A stretch of DNA of 64,000 bases from Casuarina equisetifolia (lineage: Eukaryota > Streptophyta > Magnoliopsida > Fagales > Casuarinaceae). The stretch is taken from positions 752,166-816,165 of the forward strand of contig CM052362.1 of the NCBI GenBank assembly GCA_028551475.1, in the 5' to 3' direction. The first letter of the stretch is position 1. Each line of letters begins with the position of its first letter. A model generated the notes under the pieces. That model worked only from the letters and a program-made list of their open reading frames with translations, ran no database searches and was not told the DNA's origin. Below, piece by piece: positions 1 through 10,620 of this stretch. A program made the translations under genes and the position numbers.

Positions 1-147
1 ATATTTTTGTAGTGATATATAATATTTGACCTTTCACCCAAAAGATAATTCATAAAAAATGTAGCCTAACAAGAAAGAAATTTTACGAGCTCAAAGTATC
101 AAAATGTTCTTGTGAATGCTACGTTGTCAAAATCAAATTCAAACTTA
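1..147. repeat. Tail of the downstream block of an array unit to the left
   Basis: Positions 1-120 match the sequence found ~550 bp downstream of every lipid-transfer-like gene in the window (for example from 5706 and from 20825). No such gene lies between here and the window edge, so another unit probably starts outside the window. The match stops near 120 and unrelated sequence leads into the UPF0496 fragment. Confidence 0.7.
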
Positions 148-309
148 GAAAGAATCTATTGATGCACAACGGTTTCTTTGTCACTCCTGTATAGTTGTAA
201 TTTTCTCAACAATCTCTTCCACCCTATAAACATGTATTCTTGTAGTTGTTCTTCAATATAAGGTTCAGTTCAATTCCCTTGAGATTTCTTGTTGTTTTCT
301 ATTTTTTCT

Positions 310-823
310 TTAACCACCTGCCTTGAAATTCTTCAACACTTCCAAAGTCTTCACTGCCTTCTATCCCCATCTTCAGTTTCCTCGTCAAGCTTCCGAACGG
401 CGACAAGAATGAGAAGTCGGTTGTCCCGCGCTCTCTTCAGGCACTTCTCCAATGCCGTACAGAAATCCAGAGTCAGCAAGCTATTCTCGAAGTAATCCTC
501 CACGAGCTCAAACAGCTCTGGATTCTTCCAAATCTCCTTCTTACACTCCAAGATAACTTTGATGACCTCCTGGTTCATCTCCAAAACACGTTCCGTGACT
601 TATTTAAAAATATCAAATGAAAGGGCTCGTACTTCAACCCCTACCGCAATGGTTTCGATGATCTGATTAGTGCGTGCTTGAAAGTTGGTGTCGAAGGACT
701 GCAAGTCTGCATCAAACCTGCAAGCCGCGTCATAAGAGCTCAACTCAGTGTGTACTGTAAACCTGCAATCAGATTGACAGCCGATGACGTTTAAGGGCTC
801 TTCTTGCTCATATTGCCTCCCAT
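310..823 (-). pseudogene. UPF0496 (At14a-like) pseudogene, N-terminal half
   Basis: Read on the minus strand, this encodes the N-terminal half of a UPF0496/At14a-like protein, a plant family of membrane-associated proteins of poorly known function. Recognisable family segments are [60 protein letters not shown] and [16 protein letters not shown]. The original start is probably the ATG at 823 ([10 protein letters not shown]). It is disabled by a stop soon after that peptide, a frameshift before ELSSYD, an in-frame TAA at 600-602 (a glutamate in the family) and a frameshift after RRQ near 353. The reading ends at KTLEVLKNFKAGG. The membrane-spanning C-terminal half is missing. A near-identical copy at 9213-9726 shares the same lesions, so the gene died before the segment was duplicated. 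Confidence 0.85.
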
Positions 824-1607
824 GGCTCTGATGCTCAGATCTACCAAGCAAGAAAAGAACAAAACCAGATTCAATTCAGAACTTTGCGCGCTGAATATGT
901 TTTACCATATATCAATTGTACAGAAGACTTCTTGTACATAGGTAATAAATAAGTGTCATAATATTTGAATAAGATTTTCTTCATATGTTTAATGGGTTCT
1001 TTAGTTTGGGATTAGAGTTTAAATTTCAATTGAGACATATTTTTAGATTGACTTTTCATAAGAAGTACCTTTCCATACTCAAAATGAAAGAATGTATTGA
1101 AATATACTATGTGTCATATTTGTTAGGTTTTATAGAAAATAATTCAAATCTAACTTAACTAAAGAAAATTATCTATTCATAAATTACATTTTAATTGTTT
1201 TATTTTTTCCATGTAAAACCTAATATGCCCTCTCACCCAAAGTATGGCACAACACTTCATATAAATCTTTGTGTATAAGTGAAGGAACAAAGTATTGATC
1301 TGAAATTCCTAATGAAGTCGTTAATAATTTGAAATTAAATATTTAAACTATTTACATACCCTCTTACTACAATGATTTAACTCAAATTATCTCACAACAT
1401 AACTATTAGCAAAAGTATATATTTTTAATAATAATTGAATAAAAATAGCATTTAGAATAAGTGTTTATCAGTTATTTACTTACTTGAATAAGTTTAAATT
1501 AATTTATAGTGTTGCTGTTGCTTTAAAATGCTAATCGATGAACTCCTAAACCAGGAAAGACGTGATGTGAACGAGGAAAATCCAATAATGGGTGCAGTGG
1601 TAATTTA
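824..1607. repeat. Non-coding unit sequence shared with 9750-10620
   Basis: AT-rich sequence repeated, with small indels, directly upstream of the second UPF0496 fragment. Part (about 880-1160) also recurs near 37000-37200 and, inverted, in 25200-25470. I see no gene here. The segment may hold the former 5' flank of the UPF0496 gene. Confidence 0.6.
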
Positions 1608-1990
1608 GGTCTAAACCAGGAGTGTTTTTGGTTGTGAGACTACCTGGGGGATCCGAAATGAGAGTTCAAAAGCGAGTCGCTTCCAGCCGGGGGTCATGCT
1701 CCGACCCAATCGGAGTCTTGGGCGGCTGTTACAAGCACTGGGCAAAACAAGGCGCGTCGGCGGGTCATTGGTTTATGCGTTCGGCTGACTTCAAAATATT
1801 CCACACTACGTCACCACATGCTTCTCCCTTGAATTTCCGTGAACTTTCTTTTTTCTTTTTCCTTTATTCTTTTAATCTCCTTCAATCGGAGATGTACACA
1901 ATCTACGGCGGATGTTGATTGGATGCTCACGTGGGATTTCAGTCCCTTGCTGATAAATATGCATCTGGACACGTAGGATTTACATTCACC
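1608..1990. other. GC-richer block of unknown nature
   Basis: This block is clearly richer in G+C than its surroundings and contains short inverted repeats such as GGGTC/GACCC and TCCGA/TCGGA near 1695-1720. A diverged copy lies at 10615-10757 plus 11683-11900, where it is split by a tandem-repeat insertion. A 98-codon plus-strand frame at 1622 is not kept in the other copy, so I do not call it a gene. Confidence 0.4.
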
Positions 1991-2348
1991 TCATTTGTTA
2001 TTTTAATTTTTAGGTAATATTTATATAACAAAGATTATGTGACACCATTTTTAACACATCATTTTTAATGTGATCTTGAGTCAATAGGCATGGATATAGG
2101 GGCTGAAGTTGATGATGATATTTAGATAAAGTACGTTTTAACTAAATTTTTTGGCCTAATCATTAAGACATATAAAATTATAGAAGTATTGTACATATAA
2201 GAGAATATTGTGCCTAAATTGAGACTTTCATATTATATTAAAAAGTCTAATCTTATCCAAAGGTTAGTACAAGAATATTAGAGTTTTTTTAAAGATTTTT
2301 TAAATAAGATTAAAATAATATGGAAATTATGTCACATTATTTTTAAGA

Positions 2349-3263
2349 TGTGCTTGTAGGTACACATGTATCAAGGATCACATATCACATTATGTTTTAA
2401 TATTTATTGAAGCTTGGATTATGTTCTAATATCTACATGAAGCTTGGTGCATGATATAAATCAACACAAGTTGGCCCATGGTATAAAGCTTGGCCCATGT
2501 TATGAATCAACACAAGTTGGCCCGTGCTGTGAAGCTTGGTTCGTGTTATAAATTAACACAAGTTGGTTCGTGCTATAAGTCTAGCCCACATAACTGATAT
2601 AAGCCCATGTGATTAAGCAACGACTAGAACAGTGTTATTCTAAGGGAAGACTCACTTAGGAGTCTTGATCAAGAGAGAAGCCCCAATCTATTTTGAATGT
2701 CAACACCTCTCTTTCACTGCAATCACATCCCTTCTCTTCCAATGGGAAGATTTGCAAAAGTTTTAATCAAATGTTAAAATGTGAAGCTCAAAGCTTATGT
2801 GAAGCTCAAAAAAGGTACATGCTATTCATTCTTAACAGGAACAAGCCTATGAACTAATGGGTTTGACAAAAAATGTTATTTGGCTCTTTACTTTCATATT
2901 ATATATATGAGAAGGCTATTCTATGAAAAATGTGTGGAGATTGTGAAAGCTTTTGTGAAATATTCAATAGAACTTCTAATTGAGGTCATCTACTATTCAC
3001 CATGAAAAAGCTTTAGTGATATCTTGATACTCAGCTTAATATCACTTTTGTGTTATTATTCTTTGTGATATATATCTAGGGATAAGGGCCAAACCATTGT
3101 GAAAACTTATATTGCATCTTTCTTTGTGTTTGTTTACTTTGCTATTTGATTTTGATATCCTTAAATGCTTTGTTTAAATGCATGATAAGTGATTGAACCC
3201 ACAAATAACATAGACCGAAATAATCAATTCAACCCCTTTCTTGGTTAGTCATTAAACCTAACA
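2349..3263. repeat. 0.9-kb unit block R, copy 1, with 46-bp minirepeats
   Basis: The first of five copies of a ~0.9-kb block that starts TGTGCTTGTAGG and ends ATTAAACCTAACA. The TG...CA ends and the CAACCCC tract near the 3' end would fit an LTR, but I find no target-site duplication, so its origin is open. Near 2440-2590 it carries degenerate 46-bp tandem repeats, each marked by AAGCTTGG (2440, 2486, 2532). Confidence 0.55.
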
Positions 3264-4370
3264 TTATTGGTTGTTGATGACCATTCTTGGTAATTCCTTC
3301 CCAAACATTGATCATTCCCTAGCATTACAATTACATATGGATGGCCACATCACTCATACAAAAAATCAAGAATTTCAAGTTTGATAAGATATAAAAGGTA
3401 AAAAGCACCTAAATAATATGCCTATCAAATGCTTACTATCTGTAACCACTTTATTGCTTTGGTAATAGAATCCAAAGTGGAAAGATGTTAAAATTAGACA
3501 AAAAGTCTTACAATGGAGAGGAGATTACTTATAATGTACTTTATAGACTCTAATAACCCATCTGTTTAGTGAAACCTTTTTAGAATAGGTGGACATAAGT
3601 TTATAACATGATATCAAAGTAAGTTATTCATTCATATAATGCAACTCAATCCTAGAAATGGATCAATCTTTTATAGGTAAAAAGATTAAGATTGAACTAT
3701 AGGAGAATATTGAACAAAGAGTCTTATACAAGAGAGGAAATTACTTGTTATATGTCTTATAAAAATAGATTTTCTTTTCAATGTGTGAAATTTCTTAGAA
3801 ACTAAACCAAGTTACAACCCACTTATCTTAGTTGATTACTCATTTGGGTACATTAATGGTCAAGATTAAATGAAGACCATTTTGGGTTTTTGATATGGAA
3901 ATGCTTATGTAAGTGTTTAAAGTTAAATAGTTTAGCTTTCTCACTTTATCAACCTAATTTCTTACACAAGGAGGTGCTTCTATAGGTTGATAATGACCAT
4001 TCTTAGTCATTCTTTCTCAAACATTGACCATTTACTTCCTTTGCAATTACATATGGATGGCCACATCACTTATAAAAAAGTCAAGAATTTTGAGTTTCAA
4101 AAAAAGTAAGAAATAAGAAGTAAGAAGCAATATAATTTGCCCATTGATTGACCACTATTTGTAACCACTTTTCTTCCGTTGGTAACAAAATGCATAGAGA
4201 TAATATGTTAAAATTTGACAAGTCTTACATTAAAGAGAAGGCCACTTATAATGTGTACTATAGACTTAGATAATCCATCCCTTCAAGGAAACATTTTGAG
4301 AAGAGGTGGACTAAGTCTTTAACATTACATAAGAGTCAACTCTTCATTCATTTCATCAAACCCAATCCCA
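3264..4370. repeat. Upstream block with internal 0.73-kb tandem duplication
   Basis: The sequence at 3270-3610 is repeated in diverged form at 4000-4330. Both start with GACCATTCTT, contain ACATATGGATGGCCACATCA, and end near a GGTGGAC motif. The same pair occurs upstream of the other genes, so the duplication predates array expansion. No coding potential seen. Confidence 0.65.
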
Positions 4371-4439
4371 AAAATCAAGAAATGAAAAATACAAGAGGAA
4401 AAAAAAAACAAGGAGAGAAAAAGGAAATGAGTAGGAACT

Positions 4440-4850
4440 ACCCTTATCATGTGACCAACAAGCTCTACTATGATATCACACAAGAGCAAAACATATTCTC
4501 AAGTTAAGATGTCAGTTTTCTATTAAAAAATCAAAGCATACCCTCCTTTTATATACAACTTTAGCCAAGACAATAAATGATAATAAATATAGTTTCATGA
4601 TGGTGGTGGTAGAAATTCTTGGAGCCATTAATGTGTGGATTTGGTCGGTAGTAGACAATCTTAGACCGTGTTCTCTTGTCAATTGCATGCATGTAGTTAC
4701 CTTTTTTCTTTAGCTCCCATACATGACATGGCACATTGCAACGATCTTTGCTACCACCAAAATCCATCATGAGCCTTCAAGAACCTCTATATATATGGCT
4801 GACGAGCCAATCACCCTCTTAACCCAGCAAATAGTTTGAGTTTGAGTGCC
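4440..4850 (+). promoter_or_regulatory. Promoter of lipid-transfer-like gene 1
   Basis: This proximal promoter is conserved in all six copies. It has a G-box-like CATGTG at 4448-4453 (CACGTG in copies 3 and 4), an RY motif CATGCATG at 4686-4693, and a TATA box TATATATAT at 4788-4796, 55-63 bp before the ATG, which implies a 5' UTR of about 30 nt. RY motifs are bound by B3 factors (ABI3/FUS3/LEC2 group) in seed genes, so seed or embryo expression is a reasonable inference. An imperfect inverted repeat (4596-4612 with 4751-4771) encloses the RY region. Confidence 0.6.
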
Positions 4851-5159
4851 ATGGAAGGATATAGGAAGCTTTGCCTCGTAGGATTGGTTCTAGCCTTGGC
4901 CATCATCTCCGAGCCCATTTTGGCCAAAACGCAAACGTTCTGCGGTTTAAACCCAGGCGAAAGAAAAGCGTGTTGGCCGCATGTGACCGGACGCATGGAT
5001 GTTCCATCCAGCGCTTGCTGCAATGCTCTCACACACTTTAACATGAAGTGCCTGTGCAAAGTTTTTGTAACCAAACTTATCTGTTTCATTTACGCAGTTG
5101 ACTACCACACTCTCATGGAGCTCCCGCACAAATGCAATATTCCACAAGTAAAGTGCTGA
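4851..5159 (+). CDS. DIR1-like non-specific lipid-transfer protein, array copy 1
   Basis: A small secreted protein of 102 residues, probably binding lipid in the apoplast. The ATG at 4851 sits in an ideal context (GCCATGG); upstream TTG codons are not plausible plant starts. Residues 1-25 form a signal peptide ending ILA. The mature part has cysteines at 31, 41, 56, 57, 67, 69, 95 and 102 (C-x9-C-x14-CC-x9-CxC-x25-C-x6-C), the nsLTP eight-cysteine order. The CLC with a central leucine and the MELPHKCNIP end are as in DIR1-like (type IV) proteins. A further cysteine at 78 (KLICF) is present in all copies and has no partner in the standard fold. No intron. Residues 32-55 differ strongly from the other copies (PGERKACWPHVTGRMD here). 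Type 2 nsLTP is an alternative class. Function and lipid are not known from sequence. Confidence 0.88.
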   Translation: MEGYRKLCLVGLVLALAIISEPILAKTQTFCGLNPGERKACWPHVTGRMDVPSSACCNALTHFNMKCLCKVFVTKLICFIYAVDYHTLMELPHKCNIPQVKC

Positions 5160-5264
5160 AATATACCAACATATAATCATGTTTGTGATTGTGCTTTGTT
5201 ATAGTATTCTTCTAGTGTTGCTTTATGTTTCGGGCTTGTACGCCTTGCTTTTGCTTTGTGATCT

Positions 5265-5270
5265 AATAAA
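5265..5270 (+). terminator. Poly(A) signal, gene 1
   Basis: AATAAA lies 106 bp after the stop codon in a 3' region kept almost unchanged in all copies. Confidence 0.6.
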
Positions 5271-5359
5271 TATTCTTCAATTAATCATTTGATTTCATTG
5301 TGTTGAGATATTCTAAAGTGTTTAAATTTATATAAAGAAATTATTCTTTATTTTGTATA

Positions 5360-7129
5360 AGTAAGCTTTAACTAAAAAATTGAACTATTTAACATGATAT
5401 CAGATTTTTTGTTTCAAGTGAACAAGTTCTTGTAGAGTATATTTTGTTGCAGGGCCTTTCCTGTGAAATCAGTCGTGAGGCCTAAAAGTCATTCATAAAA
5501 GTTGTGACAAATAGAAGACTTGCTGCCTCTCTAAAATGCTTATATATATGGTGTATAATGTGTTAGTATATTGACAACATGAGATAAACACTGAATTTCG
5601 ACAATTTGGATGTATTTCTAATTATTGTTAAAAAATTCTAAGAAATATATTTATAAATTGTTTAGTTACAATACATAAATGAAGATATGGTAGTTGAACA
5701 ATTTGTATATTTTTGTAGTGATATGTAAAATTTGACCTTTCACCAAAACAAATTTATAAAAAATGTAGCCTAAAAAGAAAGAAATTTTATGAGCTTAAAA
5801 TATCAAAATGTTCTTGTGAATGGTTGAAGTGATCGAGTTCCATGCTGCATAGTAGAGACAAACCTAGAATTCCAATGAAATTCCTAGAGAAATTTTGAAA
5901 GATGTCAATTACTTTGATAGTGAGGCTAGCACTCTTCTCCAAGATGTCACATGAAAATTTTGTATTAATATTTCTTTCTACTTGAGATTAGGCATGATTT
6001 GAACCCCTTGCCCCTATAAAAAAAACAATATATGTGCTTATAGAATAAGTGAACTAATGAAAAATTCTTGAAGAATAGCTAAAAATATCTAAAATTAGCC
6101 TACTTGTCCTTGTCTAATTCACATACTATATAGTAAAATATGTTTCCAATCTAATTAAAGGTGACATAAGATATTAAATGTACATTAATTTTATTTTGAA
6201 AAAGTTAAGTTACATAAATTCTTTTTGAAAAATTTGATTTATATATAAATGTGATAAAAAACTACTAAAAGTGGTATCAAAAGTAATTGCATTACTTCTT
6301 TATTAGAATCTTTGAATTGACTCAAGTGACTCCAAAATTTACTTCAAAATATAAATCAAACTTTTCACTAAATGTTTGAATCATACACAATATCACGATT
6401 TTTTTACTAATTTTCATAATTTCAATTTATATAGTAAGTACAAAATTGAGTCTTCTTTTTATTACTTCTTTTTGTACATGCAATAAAACCTTCAATAAAG
6501 TTTCAAAGGATAGACAAATGAAAGTATCAAAATTCATAAACCATACATGAACTATTATCTAAGGCTATGTGAAGAAAGCATTCCCTCTTTATAAGTCAAC
6601 TTTAACTAAGAAAATGAACTATTTAACATGATATCATATTTTTTGTCTCAAGCAAATAAGATCTTATTATCTATATTTTAGTGCAAAGCCTTTCATGTGA
6701 TATCATTCACGAGACCTAAAACATAATTTCATAAAAATTGTGACAAATATAAGGCTTGTTTTCTCTCTAAAACTACTATATATAAGGCATATAATACGTT
6801 AGTATATTGATAACATGAGATAAATACTAAATTTTGACAATTTGGGTGTGTTTCCAATGAGAAAGAAATTTTAAGGCTGGAAAAAAAAAAGTGAATGGTT
6901 GAAGTGATTGAAGTCCACGCTGCATAATGGAGAAAAACATAGAATTCCAAGAGTGCTGGCCTCACTATCAAAGTAATTGACATATTTCAGAATTTATCCA
7001 GGAATTCCATTGGAATTCCTACAAACAACAGATAAGCACAGAAGACCTACAAAAAAATTTGCAATATCTATCTAATTTCTTACTTATGCTTACAACCGTA
7101 AATGACCATAACACCCACTTCCCTCTTTC
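5360..7129. repeat. Downstream block with ~1.25-kb tandem repeat, unit 1
   Basis: The sequence from 5360 (ATTTAACATGATATCA, then TTGACAACATGAGATAAA) recurs from about 6595 in diverged form, a direct repeat with a period near 1235 bp. The second period ends near 6990 where unit-specific sequence begins. The same arrangement follows each gene. No gene found; open frames here are short and not conserved. Confidence 0.65.
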
Positions 7130-7810
7130 TAGATCTGTCAAGAATTATTCTTAATTAATTTTTAGGTTTCGTGATTAAGATTGAACACTAAATGCACGCA
7201 AGGAGTTCTTTAATCGCACATGCTGAAAAGGGCTCCACGCAAATCAAGCCTTACCACTGTTTTCATGGAACGCTTTGTCGCGAAGCTTTGAAGAAACAAG
7301 TTAAAACTGTATACGGATGTCATCCAAGAGAAGGCCTGTAATGCCTTTCTCCGTACGTTTTCTCTGAAACCTTTTCAGGGATTTCAGGCATGATCTTCAA
7401 ATATGTTTTAAGGTCGAAAATTAGTACTACAGAACCCAGCAAAAAGAGGGAGAAGAGACATCCAGCACTGCAAAATATCCTTGAATCTTAAAGGAAAGTA
7501 GGCTTTCATTGCACATTACCCAGCTAGAGATAGATCCAAAAGAGACATTCCCAAGAAATCATATCTCAGAAGTTTAATTTTCCTACACAGAAAGTTTCTC
7601 GCAGTTCACTACATTGCTGCTTCGACCAGAATATAATAAACCAGTGACAAGAAGCCAAATATACCTGATTCCAGAAGTTAAAATCTGATAATCAAAGTAG
7701 CTCAACAGCACTCCGGGTCTTCCTGAGAGAAACAAGTTGGCTTCGCGGATTCTTGAATGTTTTTAACACTCCATTTGTTTATATCTCCCGACATTAGAAT
7801 TCAAATATGA
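7130..7810. other. Strongly conserved 0.7-kb block, unit 1 copy
   Basis: Four copies exist (also 22320-22791, 36133-36836, 56112-56812). They differ at only a few sites, clearly fewer than the flanking sequence, and keep CpG-bearing strings such as TTTGTCGCGAAGC and CTCCGTACG. It may be a captured piece of a gene (the minus strand has GC-richer, UTR-like sequence and a possible CAG/GTATAT donor near 7665), a regulatory element, or recently homogenised DNA. I recognise no protein in it. Confidence 0.5.
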
Positions 7811-9033
7811 GTGCATTAAAGGATCTTTGTGACTTGCCTGCAGCCAATCAATCAGTATATAAAGGAGTTCCATGTGATAGCTTCCCCTTTACTCATGTAT
7901 TCCAAACTAACATGACAATATTTCCATCTTTGATATGATACACCACTGCAACATGATAATTATTGAAAAACATAGCTTCTGTTTTCTAGTTTATTTCTTG
8001 ATTTTTCCTTATTACATAAAAGGTTCGTTACTTTAAACAAAAAAAAAAACAAACAAACAAGCAAAAAACCTAAGTCTAATCTTAAAACCTTTATAAAAGT
8101 AAGCAATGAACATGTTTATGTTTCATGGCTTTCAATTTTTCATTTTCCAATCATTAAAAATGCCAAAAATCACATCCTAATTCCCATGAAACTAAAAGGA
8201 AGTCACTAACAATGATTTCAATTAAAATACCAAATTAGGTGATCTTGTAAAATTTATTTTCTTTGCCAACTTAATCAAGTGACATAACCATGATCATATA
8301 AGCTTCCACAATATATAGTTGCTCTTCCAAAACTTCACATTAGAAAAATTGGCTCTCAATAACCATTGTACATTGTCTCACATCTAATCATTCTACAACT
8401 ACTTGTTGTATAGGTGTATGCCCATGAGATGAAGAAGCCTACCATCCACATCAAAATTTTGATTTTAAATTTATCATTATGATTGGAGTTGTTTAGAAGA
8501 TAAAAATGTATTAAAGCATATGATAATTTATAAACATAAATTCAAAGTTGCAATCACAAAATCATGAAAAATGGGCAATTTGTTGGAAAAAAGGAGAAAC
8601 AATAGTAGCAAGAGGCAAAGAACTTTATTTGCCTGCATGCAACCGAATAATCTAACTCCCCATCCAATAAATTAAAAGAAAATTAATAAAGAAAAAAGAT
8701 CTATACATAGACAAAATTGATTGAAGAGAAAGAGAGAGGGAAAGGACCTCACACTATTGAAAATGCTCCCTCATAATAGGGATAAGCTAGTCATATAAAT
8801 ATTTCATATTCATTGGTATGTGCAATTCAAAAGTCTTTTATATCATGTAAAAGTATATGGTAAAAAGATGCTTCCACATTGGAGTGGAGTCTTAGACTAG
8901 CGATCATTGCAGAGGCTATAATCAACCAAAAGACATTGGCTCATTCTTGGATTGGATTACAAACATGGTCAAACCTTAATTTCCCCTCGTTCACCTTTAC
9001 ATCATGCACAAGTTATGGTTAAGAAAGTACTCA
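7811..9033. repeat. Filler block shared with 56813-58033 and, inverted, 22792-23930
   Basis: AT-rich sequence with no supported gene. The copy at 56813 is close and collinear up to TGGTTAAGAAAG. There, unit 1 jumps into the UPF0496 N-terminal fragment, while unit 5 continues toward the UPF0496 C-terminal fragment. Confidence 0.6.
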
Positions 9034-9212
9034 AAAAGAATCTATTGATGCACAACGGTCTCTTTGTCACTCTTGTATATAAGTAATAACTGTATAGTAG
9101 TAATTTTCTCAACAATCTCTTCCACCCTATAAACGTGTATTCTTGTAGTTGTTCTTCAATATAAGGTTCAGTTCAACTCCCTTGAGATTTCTTGTTGTTT
9201 TCTATTTTTTCT

Positions 9213-9726
9213 TTAACCACCTCCCTTGAAATTCTTCAACTCTTCCAAAGTCTTCACTGCCTTCTATCCCCATCTTCAGTTTCCTCGTCAAGCTTCTGAA
9301 CCGCGACAAGAATGAGCAGTCAGTTGTCCCGCGCTCTCTTCAGGCACTTCTCCAATGCCGTACAGAAATCCAGAGTCAGCAAGCTATTCTCGAAGTAATC
9401 CTCCACGAGCTCAAACAGCTCCGGATTCTTCCAAATCTCCTTCTTACACTCCAAGATAACTTTGATGACCTCCTGGTTCATCTCCAAAACACATTCCGTG
9501 ACTTATTTAAAAGAATCAAATGAAAGGGCTCGTACTTCAACCCCTACCGCAATGGTGTCGATGATCTGATTAGTGCGTGCTTGAAAGTTGGTGTCGAAGG
9601 ACTGCAAGTCTGCATCAAACCTGCAAGCCGCGTCATAAGAGCTCAACTCAGTGTGTATTGTAAACCTGCATTCAGATTGACAGCCGATGACGTTTAAGGG
9701 CTCTTCTTGCTCATATTGCCTCCCAT
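9213..9726 (-). pseudogene. UPF0496 (At14a-like) pseudogene, N-terminal half, second copy
   Basis: A duplicate of the fragment at 310-823 with the same lesions: stop after [10 protein letters not shown], frameshift before ELSSYD, TAA at 9503-9505, and frameshift after the RRQ region. It reads slightly closer to the family at some sites ([11 protein letters not shown] near the start, KTLEELKNFK at the end). The C-terminal half is absent. The sequence to the left is the filler block ending at 9033, and the segment 9036-9213 matches 150-310. Confidence 0.85.
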
Positions 9727-9749
9727 GGCTCCGATGCTCAGATCTACCA

Positions 9750-10620
9750 AGCAAGAAAAGAACAAAACCAGATTCAATTCAGAACTTTGCGCGCTGAATA
9801 TGTTTTACCATATATCAATTGTACAGAAGGCTTCTTGTACATAGGTAATAAATAAGTGTAATAATATTTGAATAACATTTTATTCATATGTTTAATTGGG
9901 TTTTTAGTTTGGGATTAAAGTTTAAATTTCAATTGAGACATATTTTTAGATTGAGTTTTCATAAGAAGTACCTTTCCATACTCAAAATGAAAGAATGTAT
10001 TGAAATATACTATGTGTCATATTTGTTAGGTTTTATAGAAAATAATTCATATTTAACTTAACTAAAGAAAATTATCTATTCATAAATTACATTTTAAGTG
10101 TTTTATTTTTTTCACGTGAAACCTAATTTGCCTTCTCACCCAAAGTATGAGACAACACTTTTCATATAAATCTTTGTGTATAAGTGAAGGAACAAAGTAT
10201 TGATCTCAAATTCTAATGAAGTCATTAATAATGTGAAATTAAATATTTAAACTATTTACATACCCTCTTACTACAATGATTTAACTCAAATTATCTGATA
10301 ATGTAGCTTTTACTTTAAATACTCTTACCATACCTATATTTATACAGGTGTTAAGAAGAACTTATGTTTAGATACCATGTTAATTGTTTTCTCAAACAAG
10401 ACCTATTAAGAAAAAGTATATATTTTTAATAATAATTGAATAAAAATAGCATTTAGAACAAGTGTTTATCAGTTATTTACTTACTTGAATAAGTTTAATT
10501 TAATTTATAGTGTTGCTATTGCTTTAAAATGCCAATTGATGAACTCCTAACAAGGAAAGATGTGATGTGAATAAGGAAAATCCAATAATGGTGTAGTGGT
10601 AATTTAGGTCTAAGCCAGGA
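9750..10620. repeat. Non-coding unit sequence, copy of 870-1600
   Basis: Collinear with 870-1600 apart from an extra ~95 bp near 10300-10400. No gene seen. Confidence 0.6.

Noticed and set aside
1622..1918. 98-codon plus-strand frame
   Set aside because: The homologous sequence at 10620-11900 is interrupted and frameshifted; composition is that of a GC-rich repeat followed by a T-rich tract.
2440..2600. 46-bp repeats as a CRISPR-like array
   Set aside because: Units are degenerate, have no distinct spacers, and the sequence is plant nuclear DNA; they are minirepeats within block R.
2349..3263. Block R as a proven solo LTR
   Set aside because: TG...CA ends fit, but no target-site duplication could be found and no empty site is available, so I left it as a unit repeat.
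4561..4770. Minus-strand frame starting MMDFGGSKD, open upstream of five genes
   Set aside because: It overlaps the conserved promoter, and most differences between copies are amino-acid changing. It starts only ~20 bp from the TATA box. It is open because the units are similar, not because the protein is kept.
4836..4850. Upstream in-frame TTG start adding five residues (MSLSA) to the lipid-transfer-like genes
   Set aside because: A plant nuclear gene would use the ATG with the GCCATGG context. The upstream TTG is not a plausible start and would not improve the signal peptide.
4811..5180. Minus-strand frames of 64-92 codons overlapping each lipid-transfer-like gene
   Set aside because: These are antisense shadows of the real genes, repeated because the genes are repeated. 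They share no promoter and no recognisable protein.
7130..7810. Conserved block as a snoRNA or miRNA gene
   Set aside because: A short CTGAAA/TTTCAG inverted repeat is present, but no convincing C/D boxes or long hairpin could be seen.
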